Assembly: GCF_023053635.1 (NCBI RefSeq)
Contig: NC_086192.1
Span: 11,209,001 to 11,273,000, forward strand
Direction of reading: 5' to 3'
Length of the DNA: 64,000 nt
DNA from: Elgaria multicarinata webbii
Lineage: Eukaryota > Chordata > Lepidosauria > Squamata > Anguidae
A program made the translations under genes and the position numbers. The notes under the pieces are model-generated. The model was not told the origin of the DNA. It was given only the letters and a program-made list of their open reading frames with translations, and did not search any database. Position 1 is the first letter of the stretch. Each line of letters begins with the position of its first letter. Of the stretch, positions 37,301 to 49,600 are shown in pieces.

Positions 37301-40300
37301 ACTTCTATGAATGCAGCCCCAAATAGCATTTGCTTTGTTTGATCGTGCAAACCCAGTGATGTTCTCAAAATATGTAGTTTAACTAATGTGGGTAGTTCAA
37401 CTATGACTACCTAACCACTAACCATGGACTGCTTTCCTAAACAACCCAGGAGCACCCCTTTCCGAGGTCATAATCCATTCCTGGGTTGTTATCGTGATGT
37501 CCGAACCCAAGATCTCTGGGTGTTTTAAGGGTTAAACAACCCAGTGTTAACCCAACAACAAACCATGGGTTAACTCTGAATAGTTTAACCCCCAAACAAC
37601 CCAGAGTTTCCGGGTTCGGAGGTCACGATAACCCAGGAACAGGAGTTGTCCCGTGGGTTGTTTGGTGCAAACCAGGTCTTGCTCTCGAAATTCCACCAAA
37701 TGTGCCCACCCAACCCAAAACATTGGCGTTAGAACGTCTCGCTTCTGAACGGGCAGCGACACAAACCCTCCGCCGTCGCTTCAATGCACCCATCAAGGTC
37801 TCACCGATTACTCCGAGCTTCAGTCTGAACATCAGCGAGATTCCGATGGGCAAACCAACGAGGTAGTAGCCGATGGCGTTGGCCATGGCGCCAAACTTCT
37901 GTTTCCCGGCTCCTCTCAACACCCCACCGCAGGTCGCCTAGGGGGAGTGGGTTAAAAAGACACTGTTTCAGGGAAAGGCAGCGTGGTAAAGCAGCTAGAG
38001 CAGCCTTCCTCAACCTGGGGCGCTCCAGATGTGTTGGACTACAACTCCCAGAATGCCCCAGCCACTGGCTGGGGCATTCTGGGAGATGCAGTCCAACACA
38101 TCTGGAGTGCCCCAGGTTGAGGAAGGCTGAGCTAGAGCAACCGTCCCCCTCACCTGGGGCCCTCCACACATGTCGGACTGCGATTCCCGGGCAGTTCTCA
38201 GGTGTGTGCTTGTAGCCACAAGGACTAGTAACTTTCTATGTGAATGTTTCGTAATCATTTATTGAACTGTACTGACTTCTTGCGTTTCTATGCCGCCCGT
38301 TAGCTCAAGCTCTGTGCGCCGTTCCCGAGACGAAACTCCCAAAACATAAAAATACAACGACAGAGGAAAACAGACTATAAAAATAACCCTTCAGTCTGAA
38401 ACAGAATCTAGCGAGCGAACCGCGAGAAAAGGCGTCACCGTCTGGGCAAAGATCTAAAAAAGCACGACGGCAATTTTGAAAACGGAAGGGCGTTATTGCT
38501 GCTGTTGTCATTTTACAGGCTATTATTATTTTACAAGCTGTTTCTGCAGCAAATGCCGCACTCTGCACGCGTTCTGCGCCCCCATGGAACCACGGAGTTC
38601 GTACGCACACGCAGCCCCCCCGGCGCGCCATCAAGGCCGCCTTGGAACGTACCGCGATGGCGTCGAAGAGATGAAAGGGAGAGAAAATCATCATCACTCT
38701 GGCGACCAACGCAACGATCTCTCTGTCGGGGAGGAAAGGCAGAGGTGAAATTGCCAGCTGGAGCCGACCGGGAACAAGCCGGGAGACCCGCTTGATCCGG
38801 GGGCGAGAGCTGAGTCCCGATCAAGTCCGCTCGTTCTCATCGAGAGGAACTCTAGAGGGCCGCCCCCCAAAAGACCTGGCCGGACCCCTCGAATTGATAC
38901 ACGGTCATTCAAAAAAGGGTCAGCTCGGTTGTGAGTTAAGCGAAAGAGTGTCGGGTTCAGTTCTGCCCGGCGCAAAGACCAGCCACCCTCGACAAAGACA
39001 GGAAGCAAGGGTAACAAAATCACACAGAGACACAACGGGAGGTCCTCACTTCTGCCGGTGGATCCCCGGGGCTCAGCCTTTTAAACCAGAGTATAGGCAA
39101 TTTGGCGCCTTTCAGATATTTTGGACTGCAATTCCCACAAGTCCCAGGTAGCATGAGCAGAGATCAAGGATGATGGGAGTTGTAGTCCAAAGCATCTGGA
39201 GGACACCAGGTTGCCGCCCCACCCCCCTCTTTTAAACATTCCTTGATCTACCGGGCAGAAGACAGATGGGGGAACACGAAGTCCGAATGACGCACCTGTC
39301 GTTGGTGAAGACGTAGGCCACCACGTCCTTCACGGCTGCCAAGAGCCCAGCAAACACCACGGCGAAGACACCTGGGAGAGAAGAAGAAGGAGGAGGGATG
39401 GCAGCAGCAGGCACTTCCTGCGCTCCTGTTCAATCAGCAAGGATCCATGAGGACCAGAAACTTGCATGGTTTTGAAAAGGGAGGGGCCATTGCTCAGCGA
39501 CAGATTTGCAGGCAGAAGGTCCCAGCTAACCGTCTGACTCGGATGCACCACCCGTACCCATCTGCAACCCCGCTCGGATGAGATGCTACCCCCTTTAAGG
39601 ACCCGCTGCTCGGGAAAGAGAGCTCCGCCCACTTCCGGCCTACCTGCTGGAGGCCTTAAAGAGACATACGCACCGGTGCAGAGGAGGCCCGTGACGCACG
39701 ACTTCCTGGCTTGCTCCGCGTCGCCAGCGCCCAAAGCGTTGCCCACCCGGACACTGCAGGCCACGCTCATGCCTTGTGGCAGCTGGAGAACATTAGAAAA
39801 GAGAAAGAGGTCAGAGTAACGGGGGGAACCATAAGACGGCTGAAAGACCTCCCCCATGTAGCATTCTACGGCCTCAATTGCCATTCCAGCAAGTTGCAAC
39901 AGGGGGAGATGAGACGGGGGCCACTCCACCAGCCCCTGCTGAAAGACGGCGTCATTTTCTTCCCTCTGCCCTCCGCCTCCCTCTTTCCTCGTGTGTCGTG
40001 TCTTCTTAAACAGTAAGCTGGCAGGGGACTGTCTTCTTTTACTGATTATATGTCAGTGAGCCTTTTGCAGGGGAGCAGAGGGGCAGGATAAAAATGCTGT
40101 GCATAAATTGGCCTCAAAGCCAATCAAGGGTTGGAGCGCCTCCCCTGGAAGGCTAAAAAAAGTATTTGGGTGTCGATGGATCTTTGCCGCATCAAGCAGG
40201 ACTGTTCTGTGCTGTTCAAATGTAGGTTGGGGAAGGGAGAACTTCAGGATTTCGGGGAACGCTAAAGCCAGGGAACTATAATAATAATAATAACAATAAT

Positions 40301-43300
40301 AATTATTATTCTAGTAGTAATAATATGAATAATACTACTAGTAATAATATGAATACTAGCAGTAATAATATGAATAATACTACTAGTAATGATATGAATA
40401 CTAGCAGTAATAATATGAATAATACTAGTAGTAATAACATTAATACTAGTAGTAATAATATGAATAATACTGGTAGTAATAATATGAATACTAGCAGTAA
40501 TAACATGACCAATACTGGTACTAATAATATGAATACTAGCAGTAATAACATGACCAATACTGGTAGTAATAATATGAATACTAGCAGTAATAACATGACC
40601 AATACTGGTAGTAATAATATGAATACTAGCAGTAATAATATGAATAATACTGGTAGTAATAATATGAATACTAGCAGTAATAATATGAATAATACTGGTA
40701 GTAATAACATGAATACTAGCAGTAATAATATGAATAATACTGGTGGTAATAACATGAATACTAGCAGTAATAATATGAATAATACTGGTAGTAATAATAT
40801 GAATACTAGCAGTAATAACATGACTAATACTGGTAGTAATAACATGAATACTAGCAGTAATAATATGACTAATACTGGTGGTAATAACATGAATACTAGC
40901 AGTAATAATATGACTAATACTGGTGGTAATAACATGAATACTAGCAGTAATAATATGACTAATACTGGTGGGAATAACATGAATACTAGCAGTAATAATA
41001 TGACTAATACTGGTAGTAATAATATGAATACTAGCAGTAATAATATGACTAATACTGGTAGTAATAATATGAATACTAGCAGTAATAACATGACCAATAC
41101 TGGTAGTAATAATATGAATACTAGCAGTAATAACATGACCAATACTGGTAGTAATAATATGAATACTAGCAGTAATAATATGAATAATATTGGTAGCAAT
41201 AACATGAATAATAGTAGTAATAATATGAATAATACTGGTAGTAATAATATGAATACTAGCAGTAATAATATGAATAATACTGGTAGTAATAATATGAATA
41301 CTAGCAGTAATAATATGAATAATACTGGTAGTAATAACATGAATACTAGCAGTAATAATATGACTAATACTGGTAGTAATAATATGAATACTAGCAGTAA
41401 TAATGTTCCTTGAAAATGAGACATACTTAGTAATTTGGTGGAAAACATAGATACCTCGGAGGATTTAGTCAGCAGAAAGTCAGGGGGGATAAATTGAGCA
41501 CGCAGCTCAAAACCCAAACGGTCTCAGTGAGCAAAGCAAACATCCCACATTCTTACCAGATAAGCAATGGTGGCCAGTTCATAGATGATGGACTGAGCTC
41601 CCAACTCCACGACACTGATCATGCCTTCGGTGGGAAGGAGAGAGCGAGAGAGAGAGAAGAGTAATTATGTGGGAGCAGAATTAAAAGCCGAGCGTTTATG
41701 AGTTGCAAAAGGAGGAAAGGGTGGGAGCTGGTTCACACATGTTGGTTCCTTGAACATCCAGGAGCGGTGAGCATGTCTGAATGGGTGTAAAGGGTCAGGG
41801 AACAGAGGAGGAGAGGCGGACGGTAGGGGGGACGGGAGCCCCCATCCTTGAAAACCTCACCTGCCAGGAAGCTCCCGATCTCAAAGGTCCACCACTCGAT
41901 ACAGATCATCAGCATGCTGGGAAAAGCCAGGCGGATGAAGGAGCCCCACTCCTGGAAGCAGTCTAGCGTCCAGCCTGCAAAACAAGTGGGGCGGAGCTTT
42001 AACCCCCGGGGATGCTGGGAACCCTCCCCTGCCCCACAAATGTCAGAGCCGCCGGCTACCTAGGTTGGACAGAGACCTCGTGGGTTGACATGATCAGGCG
42101 GAAAGTCTTTTAGGTGGTCACGTGACCCCCCCCCCCCCGGCCTATCGCTGCAAAAGGGCTTTCCTATTGGTGGTTCTGCACTTCCCACCCCTGTATAAGA
42201 GGGCGCAGGCTGGTTTGTGAGGAACCAGAGCGAGAGGACGCGGTTGCGCTCATGCCCTGCCGAACGGACTTCCTCGTAAAGACGCCATTCCTGCAGTAAA
42301 GAATCGTTCTTTTCCTCTTCCTTCCTCGTCGCTTTTTCCTCGCGTGCCGTGTCTTTTTCGATTGCCAACCCTCCCACCCTCCGCGGGGCAGGGGACCGCC
42401 TCCCTCAACAGATTCCACGTGAGCTGCTCCAGGGAGCCTCTGGGGCCGAGGAGCAGCAAGAGAGAAACAAAATCGAAGGGTTCGTTTCCGGATTCCACAG
42501 AAGCGGGCCTGTAGCCCTTCTCCGGGCTCAGGACAGCTGAAAGCTCCCCAGTCAAAACAAGACGACAGACGGAGAAGCCAATGGGGTGTAGCAGTTAGAG
42601 TGTTGGACTTGGAGTTGGGAGCTAGTTTGGTAAGGAGGACTGACCCTCCAGGTCAATTTGACAATGCCCTCTGTCGATAAGGTAGAATGAAGAAGTTTCC
42701 TTCGATGTATCTTTGTTTTGCTTTAGAATTTTGCCAGCTGCTGATTGGTTGAGATGCTACTGTGTATAAATGGACCTGCTTTTCACCCTGCCAGGGGAGA
42801 CGTCTTTGTCTGTAGGACTTTCTTCCTACAGCTGTTTTACGCTCAATAAAACCACAGTGGATTTTTATCCTTGACACTATCAACCAGCTCTAAGTATTTC
42901 TGAAGTGAGTAACCATTACGCTTTTCGCCATGGGATTTCCTCCAACAAAAGACGTCTCCCTGATTGGCCGTCCCCGGGTCAGTTTGCCAGCATGTGTGAA
43001 AGCCGGAGGGAACGGGAAACACGACACTCGCAGGCAGCGCCCCCCCCCCCCAAAAAGACCTTCCGGGTTTATCGACCTACCTTCCCAGGTCTCCTTGTGA
43101 ATTTTCTTCCACCACACATACAGGAACAGCAGTACGGCCTGCAAATTCTGCGAAAGCGTATTGGCCCAGGCAGAACCCCTGTGCGAGAGAGCAAGGAACA
43201 TGCAATTTGGGGGGGGTGTTCTTCCAGCCGGCCGCTTTGCGAACGTTCTGTTGTTTTCACGGGGAGGGAGAAGGGGAATGCTCCGTCTTGAGGACTACAA

Positions 43301-43558
43301 GCTTCGCCTCGGTAAAAAAATAACACCTTAAGCCGACGGCAGCTATCACAGACTGTGGCTAGAGTGGAGACGACAGGGGGTCGGATGTCTGCCGTCGCCG
43401 CGCAGGCAGTTCCCGGAAGAAAACAGCCCCGAACCCGTGTCGCAGGGGAGGCCTAGCACCCCAATGCTAAACAGGATTGACTTGGGAGACCTGGTGAGCT
43501 TTAACGGGACCTATTTCCATGTAAATAGGAATCCAAAGGGAGAGACGGGTAAGAAATA

Positions 43559-43605
<47 letters not shown>

Positions 43606-46600
43606 TGGGGGGAATCTGGCCCTCCAGGTCACACACACACACACACCCATTTCTCCAACCATAGATTGATTGGTGACTTCCTCGCTTAGGGACCGTTTCC
43701 CTCTCGTTCCGAACGGTTGAAATGCCCCTCTTAAGACTTCTAGTTTGAAGTTGAAGCAGGCGGGCACTTCTGGCCACACCCCTTTTTGCCATCGGCTCCA
43801 CCCTCCGTTGGGACACGGGGTGGGGTGGGGGACAGAGCTTCTCCGGGACGGAATTCGGCCGTCACGCGAAAGGCGGAACAATTCGAAACTCCCCGCCCCG
43901 TTGGGGGGACTCGAACCCAGGACTTCCTGCATGCAAAATCTCATGCTCTACCCGCTGACCTCCGCCCCCCTCCCCTCTGGGTCTCCTCCTGAAGCTGCCG
44001 TCCCCTTGACCTGTGCCACGTCACGCACGGATCAAGTCCTTACGTCTTTGGCCAGCAGGTAGAAGGAGAACGTCTTTCTCCTCCCGCTATGGAGCCAGGA
44101 AAATGGGGACGGGGGACGGGACAGAGGCTACGATCCGCTGCTTACTCACACCACGCCCAGCTGGAACGTGTAAAGGAAGATGGCGTTCATCGCCACGTTC
44201 AAGACGTTGGCCACCACGCCGGTCACCACCTGGGGCAGGAGGATAGCCTAGAAACCCAGAAAGAACGGAACAGAGACATGTCAGCATGCAACACCGCCAA
44301 GGCGAGTGATTGGTGCTTTAACTTCTCCGTCTACTGATGCCATGTTTACGCCCCCAACTGGGGAGGAATCACCCCTGGATGAATTTTTTTGGAGCGTTAA
44401 TCCCTTATTTATTTATTTTACCGCCCCGCGCACCCGCAGGAGTATTTACTAGCTCAATGCGCTCTGCTGTGTTAGGCTGCAAGCACCAGAAACTGCAAAG
44501 GGGATTCTCTTTGCCCGGCCTTCTGCCCTTGCCGAGCCTCTCAGCAAGGCGCTGCTGGGCACTCCGTCTCCTGCTCCGAAAACGTGCCCGTCCCTTCCAA
44601 AACGGAAAAGAAAAAGTTTCCCGCAGCCGCAGCGTTGGTTTTGATAGCCAAGGTACGACGGGGCTGGTAGCCATCTTTTCAAAATTCTGGTAAAATATAT
44701 TCCGCCTCCGCGGAGGACGCAGATGGATTCTTTTTTGGGTGGGCGAACGCCCAACTTTGGCATTATACACAAAGGAGGGTGCCCCTTATCTCTCTGCATC
44801 AGTCGCCGCTCTGGTCATGGCTCCGTTCAATTGGCTGGCACAGCAAGAGCAGTCGATGATGCAGAAACACAAGGGGTGCTCTCCCATGAAGGTAGCTTAT
44901 TCTTCCTCCCCCGGGATCAGGAAGAATAAATATTTGGGGGTACACGAGTGACACGAGGATCCAATTTTTATTTTTAAACGGTGGAGCTACCGGAAGCCTG
45001 TGATATACTGTCCTTTCCACCACCATTATGGAAACGACGCTGACTGACAACATTCTGTGACTGCCTTTTCCTCCCCTCCAGGGTAAGGACGCACGTGGAG
45101 TTTCAGTAATTTGAAACCTGAGTTTCGCGACCTCCCTCCGCGGCTGCACCAAACCACTGTCACCATAGGCGTGCGTACAGGGTGTGCCGGGTGTACCCAG
45201 GCACCCCCTAATGCCTCTAGAGCCTCCGGAATTATGCATTTTTCCTTCCCCATTTCACCCTAAGGAAATGTGCTGCGCACGCCTATGATTGTCAAGCCCC
45301 ACAACATCTCCCAAGCCACCTGGAATATAGCAAGCAACTGAAGCAAGACCCTACCTGGCTCTGCAAATACCGGGTCTGTAACTGGTAGAGGAATACGGCC
45401 TACAAAAAACCCAAACAGGCGTTAGGTTAGATCTCCTTGCCATGGTTCCAATTTCACTACTGGGGAGGGTCCTTTTGTCCCACGCCTGTGTTAATTCAGG
45501 AGGTGCAAACTGTTTCAGGCCCAGGGGTATAGAACAGCGGCAAGTTTTGAAGATGGATTTTTATTTTATTTTTTAGCAATGAAAGACTAAACCATCCCTG
45601 TCCTGGTAAGGAGGAGGAGGAGTGGGAGAGGAGAAAACTTACCGGAAGAGCAGGAATAAATATCATCACATAAACCTGAGTTAACCTGCAAGAGAGACAT
45701 AATCGCATTTTGTTTGTCAATTGAGTCAGAGTGGATTGGAACATAACAGGCTGGTGTGCTAGAACAGACCGAAGGCGCAATTCTAAGCATGTTTAGACAG
45801 GAAAAAGTCCTACAATCCTATGCATGTTTAGACAGAAAAAGTCCTACAATCCTATGCATGTTTGGACAGAAAACGTCCTACAATCCTATGCATGTTTAGA
45901 TAGAAAACGTCCTACAATCCTATGCATGTTTAGACAGAAAAAGTCCTACAATCCTATGCATGTTTAGATAGAAAAAGCCCTACAATCCTATGCATGTTTA
46001 GATAGAAAAAGTCCTACAATCCTATGCATGTTTGGACAGAAAACGTCCTACAATCCTATGCATGTTTAGATAGAAAACGTCCTACAATCCTATGGATGTT
46101 TAGATAGAAAAAGTCCTACAATCCTATGCATGTTTAGACAGAAAACGTCCTACAATCCTATGCATGTTTAGATAGAAAACGTCCTACAATCCCATGCATG
46201 TTTAGATAGAAAAAGCCCTACAATCCTATGCATGTTTAGATAGAAAAAGCCCTACAATCCTATGCATGTTTAGACAGAAAAAACTCCTACAAACTACCAG
46301 CATTTCCCAGCCAGCCATGCAATAAAAATAAATAGTACAAACTAACTTGAATTGGAACGAGGGAGATAAACATTACAAAAAATATACCCATATTTGTTAA
46401 CTTAATCCTCTCAACAAGAACGTAGACCAAAATTCTATTTCATGTTGGGATATACCTATTCATTATTACAATAATCAATAAAGGTTTTCCACTTTTCTCA
46501 AAAGCATTTCCACGCCTCTCTATTTTGTTTCGTTCTAATATAATGAGTTAATTTAGCTATCGCTGCATTTTAGCGATCCTACGTTTGATCAAACCAATCT

Positions 46601-49600
46601 TTTACAGAGGGATGCTTTTGAGATTCAAACATCGAAAACACGAATTCCTGTTGAATTACTGACCCTTCAATAAAGTTCAAAAGAACCATTTCCAGGTCCA
46701 AAGGAATTTCACAACCAAACATCTTTCTTGTGAAATGTTTCGTTCCTCTCCAGTATTTTCAAGCGAAGGAATGTGTCCATCAAAAATGAAAATAACCCCC
46801 TGAAGGTTTCTTTTTATTTTCTTTCTCAATCTTAACTTTTGCCCACAGTTCCTCGCATAAAGGCAACGAGAGACTCAAAGCGTTAAGGACTAGGAACTTG
46901 ACACGGATTGCAAAAGCAACAGGAGGGCAGAAACCGTATCGTGTTTATTTTCACGCTGCGGTTTTAAACTTCGACATTTTCAAATTGCATTTTCCCCCCT
47001 CTTGTATTTCATGGCAATTTTTCCGCTTGTATTCTATGGCTCTAACCAATGTGTTTAACAATTTTGTATCATCAATGAGATTTAGGGTTGTCCTCTTCTT
47101 CTTTTAATCTGCTCCTTACGAAGTCCATCACAGGGTTTAATACTAATATAGGTCAAATTGCAGGTTCACAACTAATTAGAAGTCATATATGCGGTGTACT
47201 GTCTACAAACCTGTGTTTAACAAATCTGTATCATTAATGATACGTTGGGTTTTGTGCTTTTCTCGATTTTAATGGCACTTGCTTTTAAACTGTTCTAGCT
47301 CCTGACGAAAGATTCATTAATCCGAAACGTTGAGCTCTTTGGACATCAATAAGGGTTTTTTTGGCAAACCTCATAACATCAGAGCTTGTTTCCTATCCAC
47401 ACCTATAATCAAGGTGAAGAGCCTTCAGCGTCGCGGCTTCTCTCCTGTGGAATTCCCTGCCACTCCTTTCGGAGCCTCCTGAAAACCTCATTATTCCAGG
47501 AAGCCGTTCCTTAATGTCCAGCCAGGAGTCACTGTATTTGCTTCTTTTAAAATCTAAGTGTTTCATTCTGTTTTTATTTTCATTTTATCTGGTACACTGC
47601 TCCGAAATTTGCAATGGGGAACGGTATATAAATATTGTAAATGAGTAACGTAACGTAAACGTGGACTGCCCAGAGAGCTTTGGCGGTATAGAAATGTAAC
47701 AAATAAATGAAATCAAGCCATCCAGAGAGGGAGAATGGATGGCTCTCTGCAAACACTGGTATGCCGATAAGCGTGGATGCTCAAAAGAGAGGTCAACTCT
47801 GGTGCTTGATAAACGTGTTAAAAACTATTTTATTCTTTAACGCCGTAACTGCGGGTGAGAAAACCAGTGAGACGCAGTCCGAAACGTTGAGCAGAGCATT
47901 TTGGGATTGAAAGAATAAAATAGTTTTTAACACGTTTATCAAGCACCAGAGTTGATCTCTCTTTTGAGCATCTCTGCAAATACTGCCAGAGATGGGACAT
48001 AGAGTGTGTGTGTGTGTGCCACCACCAATAATGGATGCGGGGAAAACACCAATAAAACGTGCAATGACTAACCTAGAAACTTCTGGGTCTTGTCTGCAAA
48101 GCAGCAGAATTTGCTCCGTGTTGATAAACAGGGCCCAGCAAGGAAAGCAGAAGAGCAGGAGAATGAGGATCCCGCGTTGCAGGATGGTCCCGACTCGCTT
48201 CACGTTTTTGCTCCCGTATGTCTGACCAAAACAAAAGCAGGCAGCCCTTTAAAGCGATGAAGGAACCACCGGCACCACCCTTGTGCAAAACGGCTCACCC
48301 AACGGGGCTGGTCGCTCGTACGGGAAGCAACCACGCTGTACAAAACACTCCCGTCATCCCCAAGACAGGGATCTACGGATTGGGTCACATCCGCTCCGTC
48401 TCCGTTTCGTGGACCGTCAGGCGTCATTCGTCCCGCCGTCCGCCCGCTGACGGAGTTGGGTTTGTCGTGGGCGAAATTCGTTCCAGTGGTGCTCATTCAA
48501 ACGGACGGCCCCCACCCTGCCCAGCTGTGCTCCTTGAGGGGAGAGAAAAACCAGCCGCGGTACCTGAGACATGAGGGTGTCGCAGACGGACGCCAATCCG
48601 GTGCCCACCGAAATGCCGATCACGTTAACGACCTGGAGGGGGCAGGAGGGAGACGGAGACGCAGCGCTCGGTGAGAGGCGAAGGACGCCGGCCTTTCAGG
48701 GGCAGCGGTGGGATCTTTTTTTGGTGGGAGGGATGTGGGAATGATCAGACCAGGCCTGACTGAAGGCTTTGGACCCAGAGCCACCGGTAAGGGCAGGGTG
48801 GGGACTGATGACAGCCGGATGGAGAGGGGAATTCTTACACACAGCTTCGGGACACGAAGCACGCTTTAACAGAGCCCGATGCTGTATGAGAGCAGACGAT
48901 CCAAAGGAGGCCAGAGGAGAGAAAGCTGATCCAAACATAACCATTCATATATTTATTTTTTAAAGCTTGTCACCACTGTCTCTAGGAGGGCTTTCTCCGA
49001 CTCGGATGCCCTCCGGATGCTTTGGACTTCAATCCCCATCAACCGCAGATGGCACGGATGCTGGGAGTTGTAGTCCATCCCCATCCAGAGGGGGCCGGGT
49101 TGGGGGAGGCTGCTCTATGAGTCAGGGGAGGGATGAAATTTAAGCCTACACCCCACTCCACCTACCCTGGTACTCACAGAGGGCAGGCCGTAACTCTACG
49201 GCAGGAAGGTTCGTACGTACCGATACGGCCAAGGTGACAGCATCCAGTTCAGCTTTGCCCAGGTGGCCGCAGAAGATGGAGCTCACCACGCTGATCAGGA
49301 ATCCCAAAAGCTGGGCCACGAACTACGGAGGAGAGGCTTGGAGTGAGCAGCTTGCCACCGCAACGCCAGCCGCAACCCGCCCCGCTGGCTGCAGCCAGTC
49401 ACATCCGAAAGGGAGGCATCCACCCACGGCCGCAAGTTCTGCGGTTGTGGCCACCTTCTCTTTCTTTCCCATGGAAAGAAATCCAAACCCCCGCAAGTGG
49501 AAAGCAAGCATCTCAAGGACACGATAGCTCGACCCTACTCAGGGTCGCCTATCCTCTGCCTTAAAGCAATTAAAACGTCACGCCACAGCAATCCAAATCC

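Noticed and set aside
40306-41517. A 403-codon hydrophobic reading frame and its 362-codon Asn-rich opposite
   Set aside because: Both are translations of a 45-bp minisatellite inside an intron.
43895-43969. A functional tRNA-Ala gene
   Set aside because: Good A and B boxes but a poorly pairing acceptor stem and clear SINE relatives at 36040 and 9050.
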